Positions 52,101 through 64,000 of a stretch of 64,000 nt of DNA are shown here, one piece after another. The stretch comes from Baylisascaris procyonis (Eukaryota > Nematoda > Chromadorea > Rhabditida > Ascarididae): assembly GCA_037389465.1 (NCBI GenBank), contig JAZARR010000247.1:558001-622000 (forward strand). Direction: 5' to 3'. The notes under the pieces are model-generated. The model was not told where the DNA came from. It made no database searches and worked only from the letters and a program-made list of their open reading frames with translations. How positions within the stretch are numbered: position 1 is the first letter of the stretch; each line of letters begins with the position of its first letter. Position numbers and translations under genes: made by a program.

Positions 52101-55100
52101 TAAAAGTCGGAAATTTGCCAAATTTTTCCCATCGTAACCGGAACGCTTCTTCCAGATTATGATGGATCATTCTAAATCATGGCTAATGAAAAAGATTCCT
52201 GATGAATTGACCTAATCCAAGCCAAGATATGCCCAAGAACGGATTTTCCTGTTCCCGAACGGATATCTCAACCGGATCATTAAATTTTCCGGAATTTTCT
52301 TCACAGCACCCTTTACACAAGAATTTCCAAGAGGTCCTCAAGAAAGTTCCTACAGAAATGAAGAAACGACAACGAAATAACGTTTTCCGGATTGCTTTTC
52401 ATACTTTGCAAAGATATTCCGGAAAAATTTCCATATTCAAAATTTTTTCCGCAAATTCGCACCCATCCCCTAACATGTCCCCTAAAATTCCTCACAAAAC
52501 CAAAAAAAGAAGTCCAAATTCTAACAAACGGATAGAAAGATATGAACAAAAATGCTTAAGTATGAAAAAATGTTTCGGCCGGAATTTCTCAAAGATTCAA
52601 CAGGATAACACCTACCAAAAAATTTATCAGCAACGCCCCACTATGAAGAAAACACAAGTGCAAAAAATCCGGCAGAAAAAACAAATCCATGAAGAGTTCT
52701 GACATCTACAATCAAAAATTGTTACTGATCTTCAGTACGTATAGAGTAAAAGTCGGAAATTTGCCAAATTTTTCCCATCGTAACCGGAACGCTCTTCCAG
52801 ATTATGATGGATCGTTCTAAATCATGGCTAATGAAAAAGATTCCTGATGAATTGATCTAACCCAATCCAAGATATGCCCAAGAACGGATTTTCCTGTTCC
52901 CGAACGGATATCTCAACCGGATCATTAAATTTTCCGGAATTTTCTTCACAGCACCCTTCAGACAAGAATTTCCAAGAGGTCCTGAAGAAAGTTCCCACAA
53001 AAATGCAGAAACGACAACGAAATAACGTTTTCCGGATTGCTTTTCATACTTTGCAAAGATATTCCGGAAAAATTTCCATATTCAAAATTTTTTCCGCAAA
53101 TTCGCACCCATCCCCTAACATGTCCCCTAAAATTCCTCACAAAACCAAAAAAAGAAGTCCAAATTCAAACAAACGGATAGAAAGATATGAACAAAAATGC
53201 TTAAGTATGAAAAAATGTTTCGGCCGGAATTTCTCAAAGATTCAACAGGATAACACCTACCAAAAAATTTATCAGCAACGCCCCACTATGAAGAAAACAC
53301 AAGTGCAAAAAATCCGGCAGAAAAAACAAATCCATGAAGAGTTATGACATCTACAATCAAAAATGTGTTACTGATCTTCAGTACGTATAGAGTAAAAGTC
53401 GGAAATTTGCCAAATTTTTCCCATCGTAACCGGAACGCTCTTCCAGATTATGATGGATCATTCTAAATCATGGCTAATGAAAAAGATTCCTGATGAATTG
53501 ACCTAATCCAAGCCAAGATATGCCCAAGAACGGATTTTCCTGTTCCCGAACGGATATCTCAACCGGATCATTAAATTTTCCGGAATTTTCTTCACAGCAC
53601 CCTTCAGACAAGAATTTCCAAGAGGTCCTGAAGAAAGTTCCCACAAAAATGCAGAAACGACAACGAAATAACGTTTTCCGGATTGCTTTTCATACTTTGC
53701 AAAGATATTCCGGAAAAATTTCCATATTCAAAATTTTTTCCGCAAATTCGCACCCATCCCCTAACATGTCCCCTAAAATTCCTCACAAAACCAAAAAAAG
53801 AAGTCCAAATTCAAACAAACGGATAGAAAGATATGAACAAAAATGCTTAAGTATGAAAAAATGTTTCGGCCGGAATTTCTCAAAGATTCAACAGGATAAC
53901 ACCTACCAAAAAATTTATCAGCAACGCCCCACTATGAAGAAAACACAAGTGCAAAAAATCCGGCAGAAAAAACAAATCCATGAAGAGTTATGACATCTAC
54001 AATCAAAAATGTGTTACTGATCTTCAGTACGTATAGAGTAAAAGTCGGAAATTTGCCAAATTTTTCCCATCGTAACCGGAACGCTCTTCCAGATTATGAT
54101 GGATCATTCTAAATCATGGCTAATGAAAAAGATTCCTGATGAATTGACCTAATCCAAGCCAAGATATGCCCAAGAACGGATTTTCCTGTTCCCGAACGGA
54201 TATCTCAACCGGATCATTAAATTTTCCGGAATTTTCTTCACAGCACCCTTCAGACAAGAATTTCCAAGAGGTCCTGAAGAAAGTTCCCACAAAAATGCAG
54301 AAACGACAACGAAATAACGTTTTCCGGATTGCTTTTCATACTTTGCAAAGATATTCCGGAAAAATTTCCATATTCAAAATTTTTTCCGCAAATTCGCACC
54401 CATCCCCTAACATGTCCCCAAAAATTCCTCACAAAACCAAAAAAAGAAGTCCAAATTCTAACAAACGGATAGAAAGATATGAACAAAAATGCTTAAGTAT
54501 GAAAAAATCTTTCGGCCGGAATTTCTCAAAGATTCAACAGGATAACACCTACCACAAAATTTATCAGCAACGCTCCACTATCAAGAAAACACAAGTGCAA
54601 AAAATCCGGCAGAAAAATCAAATCCATGAAGAGTTACGACATCTACAATCAAAAATGTGTTACTGATCTTCAGTACGTATAGAGTAAAAGTCGGAAATTT
54701 GCCAAATTTTTCCCATCGTAACCGGAGGCTTCTTCCAGATTATGATGGATCATTCTAAATCATGGCTAATGAAAAAGATTCCTGATGAATTGACCTAATC
54801 CAAGCCGAGATATGCCCAAGAACGGATTTTCCTGTTCCCGAACGGATATCTCAACCGGATCATTAAATTTTCCGGAATTTTCTTCACAGCACCCTTCAGA
54901 CAAGAATTTCCAAGAGGTCCTGAAGAAAGTTCCCACAAAAATGCAGAAACGACAACGAAATAACGTTTTCCGGATTGCTTTTCATACTTTGCAAAGATAT
55001 TCCGGAAAAATTTCCATATTCAAAATTTTTTCCGCAAATTCGCACCCATCCCCTAACATGTAGCCTAAAATTCCTCACAAAACCAAAAAAAGAAGTCCAA

Positions 55101-58100
55101 ATTCTAACAAACGAATAGAAAGATATGAACAAAAATGCTTAAGTATGAAAAAATCTTTCGGCCGGAATTTCTCAAAGATTCAACAGGATAACACCTACCA
55201 AAAAATTTATCAGCAACGCCCCACTATGAAGAAAACACAAGTGCAAAAAATCCGGCAGAAAAAACAAATCCATGAAGAGTTATGACATCTACAATCAAAA
55301 ATGTGTTACTGATCTTCAGTACGTATAGAGTAAAAGTCGGAAATTTGCCAAATTTTTCCCATCGTAACCGGAACGCTCTTCCAGATTATGATGGATCATT
55401 CTAAATCATGGCTAATGAAAAAGATTCCTGATGAATTGACCTAATCCAAGCCAAGATATGCCCAAGAACGGATTTTCCTGTTCCCGAACGGATATCTCAA
55501 CCGGATCATTAAATTTTCCGGAATTTTCTTCACAGCACCCTTCAGACAAGAATTTCCAAGAGGTCCTGAAGAAAGTTCCCACAAAAATGCAGAAACGACA
55601 ACGAAATAACGTTTTCCGGATTGCTTTTCATACTTTGCAAAGATATTCCGGAAAAATTTCCATATTCAAAATTTTTTCCGCAAATTCGCACCCATCCCCT
55701 AACATGTCCCCTAAAATTCCTCACAAAACCAAAAAAAGAAGTCCAAATTCTAACAAACGAATAGAAAGATATGAACAAAAATGCTTAAGTATGAAAAAAT
55801 CTTTCGGCCGGAATTTCTCAAAGATTCAACAGGATAACACCTACCAAAAAATTTATCAGCAACGCCCCACTATGAAGAAAACACAAGTGCAAAAAATCCG
55901 GCAGAAAAAACAAATCCATGAAGAGTTATGACATCTACAATCAAAAATGTGTTACTGATCTTCAGTACGTATAGAGTAAAAGTCGGAAATTTGCCAAATT
56001 TTTCCCATCGTAACCGGAACGCTCTTCCAGATTATGATGGGCCATTCTAAATCGTGGCTAATGAAAAAGATTCCTGATGAATTGACCTAATCCAAGCCAA
56101 GATATGCCCAAGAACGGATTTTCCTGTTCCCGAACGGATATCTCAACCGCATCATTAAATTTTCCGGAATTTTCTTCACAGCACCCTTTAGACAAGAATT
56201 TCCAAGAGGTCCTGAAGAAAGTTCCCACAAAAATGCAGAAACGACAACGAAATAACGTTTTCCGGATTGCTTTTCATACTTTGCAAAGATATTCCGGAAA
56301 AATTTCCATATTCAAAATTTTTTCCGCAAATTCGCACCCATCTCCTAACATGTCCCCAAAAATTCCTCACAAAACCAAAAAAAGAAGTCCAAATTCAAAC
56401 AAACGAATAGAAAGATATGAACAAAAATGCTTAAGTATGAAAAAATCTTTCGGCCGGAATTTCTCAAAGATTCAACAGGATAACACCTACCAAAAAATTT
56501 ATCAGCAACGCCCCACTATGAAGAAAACACAAGTGCAAAAAATCCGGCAGAAAAAACAAATCCATGAAGAGTTATGACATCTACAATCAAAAATGTGTTA
56601 CTGATCTTCAGTACGTATAGAGTAAAAGTCGGAAATTTGCCAAATTTTTCCCATCGTAACCGGAACGCTCTTCCAGATTATGATGGATCGTTCTAAATCA
56701 TGGCTAATGAAAAAGATTCCTGATGAATTGACCTAATCCAAGCCAAGATATGCCCAAGAACGGATTTTCCTGTTCCCGAACGGATATCTCAACCGGATCA
56801 TTAAATTTTCCGGAATTTTCTTCACAGCACCCTTCAGACAAGAATTTCCAAGAGGTCCTGAAGAAAGTTCCCACAAAAATGCAGAAACGACAACGAAATA
56901 ACGTTTTCCGGATTGCTTTTCATACTTTGCAAAGATATTCCGGAAAAATTTCCATATTCAAAATTTTTTCCGCAAATTCGCACCCATCCCCTAACATGTC
57001 CCCTAAAATTCCTCACAAAACCAAAAAAAGAAGTCCAAATTCAAACAAACGGATAGAAAGATATGAACAAAAATGCTTAAGTATGAAAAAATCTTTCGGC
57101 CGGAATTTCTCAAAGATTCAACAGGATAACACCTACCAAAAAATTTATCAGCAACGCCCCACTATGAAGAAAACACAAGTGCAAAAAATCCGGCAGAAAA
57201 AACAAATCCATGAAGAGTTATGACATCTACAATCAAAAATGTGTTACTGATCTTCAGTACGTATAGAGTAAAAGTCGGAAATTTGCCAAATTTTTCCCAT
57301 CGTAACCGGAACGCTCTTCCAGATTATGATGGATCATTCTAAATCATGGCTAATGAAAAAGATTCCTGATGAATTGACCTAATCCAAGCCAAGATATGCC
57401 CAAGAACGGATTTTCCTGTTCCCGAACGGATATCTCAACCGGATCATTAAATTTTCCGGAATTTTCTTCACAGCACCCTTCAGACAAGAATTTCCAAGAG
57501 GTCCTGAAGAAAGTTCCCACAAAAATGCAGAAACGACAACGAAATAACGTTTTCCGGATTGCTTTTCATACTTTGCAAAGATATTCCGGAAAAATTTCCA
57601 TATTCAAAATTTTTTCCGCAAATTCGCACCCATCCCCTAACATGTCCCCTAAAATTCCTCACAAAACCAAAAAAAGAAGTCCAAATTCAAACAAACGGAT
57701 AGAAAGATATGAACAAAAATGCTTAAGTATGAAAAAATGTTTCGGCCGGAATTTCTCAAAGATTCAACAGGATAACACCTACCAAAAAATTTATCAGCAA
57801 CGCCCCACTATGAAGAAAACACAAGTGCAAAAAATCCGGCAGAAAAAACAAATCCATGAAGAGTTATGACATCTACAATCAAAAATGTGTTACTGATCTT
57901 CAGTACGTATAGAGTAAAAGTCGGAAATTTGCCAAATTTTTCCCATCGTAACCGGAACGCTTCTTCCAGATTATGATGGATCATTCTAAATCATGGCTAA
58001 TGAAAAAGATTCCTGATGAATTGACCTAATCCAAGCCAAGATATGCCCAAGAACGGATTTTCCTGTTCCCGAACGGATATCTCAACCGGATCATTAAATT

Positions 58101-61100
58101 TTCCGGAATTTTCTTCACAGCACCCTTCAGACAAGAATTTCCAAGAGGTCCTGAAGAAAGTTCCCACAAAAATGCAGAAACGACAACGAAATAACGTTTT
58201 CCGGATTGCTTTTCATACTTTGCAAAGATATTCCGGAAAAATTTCCATATTCAAAATTTTTTCCGCAAATTCGCACCCATCCCCTAACATGTCGCCTAAA
58301 ATTCCTCACAAAACCAAAAAAAGAAGTCCAAATTCTAACAAACGAATAGAAAGATATGAACAAAAATGCTTAAGTATGAAAAAATCTTTCGGCCGGAATT
58401 TCTCAAAGATTCAACAGGATAACACCTACCAAAAAATTTATCAGCAACGCCCCACCATGAAGAAAACACAAGTGCAAAAAATCCGGCAGAAAAAACAAAT
58501 CCATGAAGAGTTATGACATCTACAATCAAAAATGTGTTACTGATCTTCAGTACGTATAGAGTAAAAGTCGGAAATTTGCCAAATTTTTCCCATCGTAACC
58601 GGAAGCTTCTTCCAGATTATGATGGATCATTCTAAATCATGGCTAATGAAAAAGATTCCTGATGAATTGTCCTAATCCAAGCCGAGATATGCCCAAGAAC
58701 GGATTTTCCTGTTCCCGAACGAATATCTCAACCGGATCATTAAATTTTCCGGAATTTTCTTCACAGCACCCTTCAGACAAGAATTTCCAAGAGGTCCTGA
58801 AGAAAGTTCCCACAAAAATGCAGAAACGACAACGAAATAACGTTTTCCGGATTGCTTTTCATACTTTGCAAAGATATTCCGGAAAAATTTCCATATTCAA
58901 AATTTTTTCCGCAAATTCGCACCCATCCCCTAACATGTCCCCTAAAATTCCTCACAAAACCAAAAAAAGAAGTCCAAATTCAAACAAACGAATAGAAAGA
59001 TATCAACAAAAATGCTTAAGTATGAAAAAATATTTCGGCCGGAATTTTTCAAAGATTCAACAGGATAACACCTACCAAAAAATTTATCAGCAACGCCCCA
59101 CTATGAAGAAAACACGAGTGCAAGAAATCCGGCAGAAAAAACAAATCCATGAAGAGTTATGACATCTACAATCAAAAATGTGTTACTGATCTTCAGTACG
59201 TATAGAGTAAAAGTCGGAAATTTGCCAAATTTTTCCCATCGTAACCGGAACGCTCTTCCAGATTATGATGGGGCATTCTAAATCGTGGCTAATGAAAAAG
59301 ATTCCTGATGAATTGACCTAATCCAAGCCAAGATATGCCCAAGAACGGATTTTCCTGTTCCCGAACGGATATCTCAACCGCATCATTAAATTTTCCGGAA
59401 TTTTCTTCACAGCACCCTTTAGACAAGAATTTCCAAGAGGTCCTGAAGAAAGTTCCCACAAAAATGCAGAAACGACAACGAAATAACGTTTTCCGGATTG
59501 CTTTTCATACTTTGCAAAGATATTCCGGAAAAATTTCCATATTCAAAATTTTTTCCGCAAATTCGCACCCATCTCCTAACATGTCCCCAAAAATTCCTCA
59601 CAAAACCAAAAAAAGAAGTCCAAATTCAAACAAACGAATAGAAAGATATGAACAAAAATGCTTAAGTATGAAAAAATCTTTCGGCCGGAATTTCTCAAAG
59701 ATTCAACAGGATAACACCTACCAAAAAATTTATCAGCAACGCCCCACTATGAAGAAAACACAAGTGCAAAAAATCCGGCAGAAAAAACAAATCCATGAAG
59801 AGTTATGACATCTACAATCAAAAATGTGTTACTGATCTTCAGTACGTATAGAGTAAAAGTCGGAAATTTGCCAAATTTTTCCCATCGTAACCGGAACGCT
59901 CTTCCAGATTATGATGGATCATTCTAAATCATGGCTAATGAAAAAGATTCCTGATGAATTGACCTAATCCAAGCCAAGATATGCCCAAGAACGGATTTTC
60001 CTGTTCCCGAACGGATATCTCAACCGGATCATTAAATTTTCCGGAATTTTCTTCACAGCACCCTTCAGACAAGAATTTCCAAGAGGTCCTGAAGAAAGTT
60101 CCCACAAAAATGCAGAAACGACAACGAAATAACGTTTTCCGGATTGCTTTTCATACTTTCCAAAGATATTCCGGAAAAATTTCCATATTCAAATTTTTTC
60201 CGCAAATTCGCACCCATCCCCTAACATGTTCCCTAAAATTCCTCACAAAACCAAAAAAAGAAGTCCAAATTCAAACAAACGGATAGAAAGATATGAACAA
60301 AAATGCTTAAGTATGAAAAAATCTTTCGGCCGGAATTTCTCAAAGATTCAACAGGATAACACCTACCAAAAAATTTATCAGCAACGCCCCACTATGAAGA
60401 AAACACAAGTGCAAAAAATCCGGCAGAAAAAACAAATCCATGAAGAGTTATGACATCTACAATCAAAAATGTGTTACTGATCTTCAGTACGTATAGAGTA
60501 AAAGTCGGAAATTTGCCAAATTTTTCCCATCGTAACCGGAACGCTCTTCCAGATTATGATGGATCATTCTAAATCATGGCTAATGAAAAAGATTCCTGAT
60601 GAATTGACCTAATCCAAGCCGAGATATGCCCAAGAACGGATTTTCCTGTTCCCGAACGGATATCTCAACCGGATCCTTTAATTTTCCGAAATTTTCTTCA
60701 CAGCACCCTTCAGACCAGAATTCCCAAGAGGTCCTGAAGAAAGTTCCCATAAAAATGGAGAAACGACAACGAAATAACGTCTTCCGGATTGCTTTTCATA
60801 CTTTGCAAAGATATTCCGGAAAAATTTCCATATTCAAAATTTTTTCCGCAAATTCGCACCCATCCCCTAACATGTCCCCTAAAATTCCTCACAAAACCAA
60901 AAAAAGAAGTCCAAATTCAAACAAACGGATAGAAAGATATGAACAAAAATGCTTAAGTATGAAAAAATGTTTCGGCCGGAATTTCTCAAAGATTCAACAG
61001 GATAACACCTACCAAAAAATTTATCAGCAACGCCCCACTATGAAGAAAACACAAGTGCAAAAAATCCGGCAGAAAAAACAAATCCATGAAGAGTTATGAC

Positions 61101-64000
61101 ATCTACAATCAAAAATGTGTTACTGATCTTCAGTACGTATAGAGTAAAAGTCGGAAATTTGCCAAATTTTTCCCATCGTAACCGGAACGCTCTTCCAGAT
61201 TATGATGGATCATTCTAAATCATGGCTAATGAAAAAGATTCCTGATGAATTGACCTAATCCAAGCCGAGATATGCCCAAGAACGGATTTTCCTGTTCCCG
61301 AACGGATATCTCAACCGGATCATTAAATTTTCCGGAATTTTCTTCACAGCACCCTTCAGACAAGAATTTCCAAGAGGTCCTGAAGAAAGTTCCCACAAAA
61401 ATGCAGAAACGACAACGAAATAACGTTTTCCGGATTGCTTTTCATACTTTGCAAAGATATTCCGGAAAAATTTCCATATTCAAAATTTTTTCCGCAAATT
61501 CGCACCCATCCCCTAACATGTCCCCTAAAATTCCTCACAAAACCAAAAAAAGAAGTCCAAATTCTAACAAACGAATAGAAAGATATGAACAAAAATGCTT
61601 AAGTATGAAAAAATCTTTCGGCCGGAATTTCTCAAAGATTCAACAGGATAACACCTACCAAAAAATTTATCAGCAACGCCCCACTATGAAGAAAACACAA
61701 GTGCAAAAAATCCGGCAGAAAAAACAAATCCATGAAGAGTTATGACATCTACAATCAAAAATGTGTTACTGATCTTCAGTACGTATAGAGTAAAAGTCGG
61801 AAATTTGCCAAATTTTTCCCATCGTAACCGGAACGCTTCTTCCAGATTATGATGGATCATTCTAAATCATGGCTAATGAAAAAGATTCCTGATGAATTGA
61901 CCTAATCCAAGCCGAGATATGCCCAAGAACGGATTTTCCTGTTCCCGAACGGATATCTCAACCGGATCATTAAATTTTCCGGAATTTTCTTCACAGCACC
62001 CTTCAGACAAGAATTTCCAAGAGGTCCTGAAGAAAGTTCCCACAAAAATGCAGAAACGACAACGAAATAACGTTTTCCGGATTGCTTTTCATACTTTGCA
62101 AAGATATTCCGGAAAAATTTCCATATTCAAAATTTTTTCCGCAAATTCGCACCCATCCCCAAACATGTTCCCTAAAATTCCTCACAAAACCAAAAAAAGA
62201 AGTCCAAATTCTAACAAACGAATAGAAAGATATCAACAAAAATGCTTAAGTATGAAAAAATATTTCGGCCGGAATTTTTCAAAGATTCAACAGGATAACA
62301 CCTACCAAAAAATTTATCAGCAACGCCCCACTATGAAGAAAACACAAGTGCAAAAAATCCGGCAGAAAAAACAAATCCATGAAGAGTTATGATATCTACA
62401 GTCAAAAATGTGCTACTGATCTTCAGTACGTATAGAGTAAAAGTCGGAAATTTGAGAAATTTTTCAAATCGTAACCGGAACGCTCTTCCAGATTATAATG
62501 GATCGTTCTAAATCATGGCTAATGAAAAAGATTCCTGATGAATTGACCTAATCCAAGCCAAGATATGCCCAAGAACGGATTTTCCTGTTCCCGAACGGGT
62601 ATCTCAACCGGATCATTAAATTTTCCGGAATTTTCTTCACAGCACCCTTCAGACAAGAATTTCCAAGAGGTCCTGAAGAAAGTTCCCACAAAAATGCAGA
62701 AACGACAACGAAATAACGTTTTCCGGATTGCTTTTCATACTTTGCAAAGATATTCCGGAAAAATTTCCATATTCAAAATTTTTTCCGCAAATTCGCACCC
62801 ATCCCCTAACATGTCCCCTAAAATTCCTCACAAAACCAAAAAAAGAAGTCCAAATTCAAACAAACGGATAGAAAGATATGAACAAAAATGCTTAAGTATG
62901 AAAAAATGTTTCGGCCGGAATTTCTCAAAGATTCAACAGGATAACACCTACCAAAAAATTTATCAGCAACGCCCCACTATGAAGAAAACACAAGTGCAAA
63001 AAATCCGGCAGAAAAAACAAATCCATGAAGAGTTATGACATCTACAATCAAAAATGTGTTACTGATCTTCAGTACGTATAGAGTAAAAGTCGGAAATTTG
63101 CCAAATTTTTCCCATCGTAACCGGAACGCTCTTCCAGATTATGATGGATCATTCTAAATCATGGCTAATGAAAAAGATTCCTGATGAATTGACCTAATCC
63201 AAGCCAAGATATGCCCAAGAACGGATTTTCCTGTTCCCGAACGGATATCTCAACCGGATCATTAAATTTTCCGGAATTTTCTTCACAGCACCCTTCAGAC
63301 AAGAATTTCCAAGAGGTCCTGAAGAAAGTTCCCACAAAAATGCAGAAACGACAACGAAATAACGTTTTCCGGATTGCTTTTCATACTTTGCAAAGATATT
63401 CCGGAAAAATTTCCATATTCAAAATTTTTTCCGCAAATTCGCACCCATCCCCTAACATGTCCCCTAAAATTCCTCACAAAACCAAAAAAAGAAGTCCAAA
63501 TTCAAACAAACGAATAGAAAGATATGAACAAAAATGCTTAAGTATGAAAAAATGTTTCGGCCGGAATTTCTCAAAGATTCAACAGAATAACAGCTACCAA
63601 AAAATTTATCAGCAACGCCCCACTATGAAGAAAACACAAGTGCAAAAAATCCGGCAGAAAAAACAAATCCATGAAGAGTTATGATATCTACAGTCAAAAA
63701 TGTGCTACTGATCTTCAGTACGTATAGAGTAAAAGTCGGAAATTTGAGAAATTTTTCAAATCGTAACCGGAACGCTCTTCCAGATTATGATGGATCATTC
63801 TAAATCATGGCTAATGAAAAAGATTCCTGATGAATTGACCTAATCCAAGCCAAGATATGCCCAAGAACGGATTTTCCTGTTCCCGAACGGATATCTCAAC
63901 CGGATCATTAAATTTTCCGGAATTTTCTTCACAGCACCCTTCAGACAAGAATTTCCAAGAGGTCCTGAAGAAAGTTCCCACAAAAATGCAGAAACGACAA
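43187..64000 (+). repeat. Homogenised part of the array, units 17-49
   Basis: Units here differ by only a few substitutions or one-base indels; the units at 49644, 50290, 52874, 53520 and 57396 encode the same 157-codon string. Rare markers recur at a distance: a gatatctacagtc and tttgagaaatttttc tail occurs in units 46 and 48; cacgagtgcaagaaatcc followed by ctcaaccgcatc occurs in units 29-30 and again in 41-42; units 37 and 42 share catctcctaac and ctcaaccgcatc. These patterns indicate repeated short-range copying of variants. Confidence 0.85.
49644..50117 (+). other. Representative monomer ORF (157 codons), probably non-coding
   Basis: Intact units contain an ORF that begins MPKNGFSCSRTDIS and ends QKKQIHEEL. 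It is highly basic, has no signal peptide, membrane segment or recognisable domain, and fills 474 of 646 bp. It is intact (157 codons or slightly longer) in 24 of 48 complete units. The others are split by one-base indels in A-runs, by stops (for example the atgtag change at 51182 and 55059) or by altered tails. In the orphan unit, about 25 of some 30 codon differences change the amino acid, close to what unconstrained DNA would give. Homogenisation alone explains why many copies match. A short non-conserved peptide cannot be excluded, but I do not annotate a gene. Confidence 0.6.

Larger units (their letters stand above)
32847..64000 (+). repeat. Satellite array, about 646-bp unit, 48 complete units plus a partial one
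   Basis: Units are head to tail in one orientation. Using the atgcccaagaacgg landmark, they start at 32865, 33494, 34140, 34787, 35434, 36081, 36728, 37373, 38020, 38667, 39314, 39961, 40607, 41251, 41898, 42542, 43187, 43833, 44477, 45123, 45769, 46414, 47061 and 47706. From 48352 starts follow every 645-647 bp to 63857, the partial last unit. Spacing is 644-647 bp except unit 1 (629). Early units are mostly 647, later ones 646, mainly from one-base changes in A-runs. The array enters at 32847 beside SINE copy 2 and continues past the window end. Each unit carries a tactga / tcagta mini-hairpin about 310 bp before the next unit's internal atgcag landmark. The family is not one I recognise. 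Whether it is centromeric, heterochromatic or dispersed cannot be told from sequence. Confidence 0.98.

Noticed and set aside
32865..63684. A multigene family of 157-residue basic proteins, one per satellite unit
   Set aside because: The unit is about 646 bp (not a multiple of three), half of the units are frameshifted or stopped, the peptide has no recognisable domain, and the orphan copy shows mostly amino-acid-changing differences.
32865..64000. Minus-strand ORFs of 60-80 codons repeated in each unit
   Set aside because: They are shadows on the strand opposite the satellite ORF and recur only because the DNA recurs.
32847..64000. CRISPR array
   Set aside because: Repeats are about 646 bp, contiguous and without unique spacers, in eukaryotic-looking DNA.

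Overview
The window looks like AT-rich animal (eukaryotic) nuclear DNA. It has no operon-like gene packing, four long (TA)n microsatellites, tRNA-derived SINE copies, foldback and inverted repeats, and a very long tandem satellite. A nematode is plausible from the overall texture (AT-rich spacer, frequent TTTTCAG-like acceptor motifs), but nothing here fixes the species. I found no protein-coding gene I would stand behind. The longest unique-sequence ORFs (about 80-130 codons) are no longer than expected by chance in DNA of this composition, and I recognised no domain in any of them.

Layout. 1-16160 is unique-looking, gene-poor DNA with small degenerate minisatellites (2101-2260, 2449-2506), a CA-rich tract (10931-11067) and short perfect hairpins. 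16166-17661 is a compact repeat cluster: a GC-rich palindromic island, a pair of about 43-bp direct repeats flanking a tRNA-type SINE (minus strand), a 45-bp tandem duplication, and one diverged orphan copy of the satellite that ends in a strong 38-bp hairpin. 17662-31520 is mostly featureless DNA containing (TA)n tracts, a 573-bp foldback whose arms enclose a (TA)n core (24994-25566), a perfect 22-bp inverted repeat (23772-23832), a 200-bp polypurine tract (28600-28799) and a few GC-richer unrecognised ORFs. 31521-32845 is a nested boundary zone: an approximately 1.2-kb inverted-repeat element whose right arm abuts a second copy of the same SINE, which in turn abuts the satellite.

From 32847 to the window end (over 31 kb) runs a head-to-tail satellite of about 646 bp per unit: 48 complete units plus the start of a 49th. 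The left third is a mosaic with higher-order structure (variant units recurring 5 and 6 units apart, at least one chimeric unit). The right half is strongly homogenised, with several units translating identically. Each intact unit holds a 157-codon ORF that survives in 24 of 48 units. However, the unit length is not a multiple of three, half the units are broken, and the diverged orphan copy differs mainly by amino-acid-changing substitutions, so I read the ORF as non-coding satellite sequence.

The main story is satellite biology: an orphan monomer and a young array of the same family 15 kb apart in the same orientation, each with a copy of one SINE family on its left side, and clear traces of unequal exchange or conversion inside the array.
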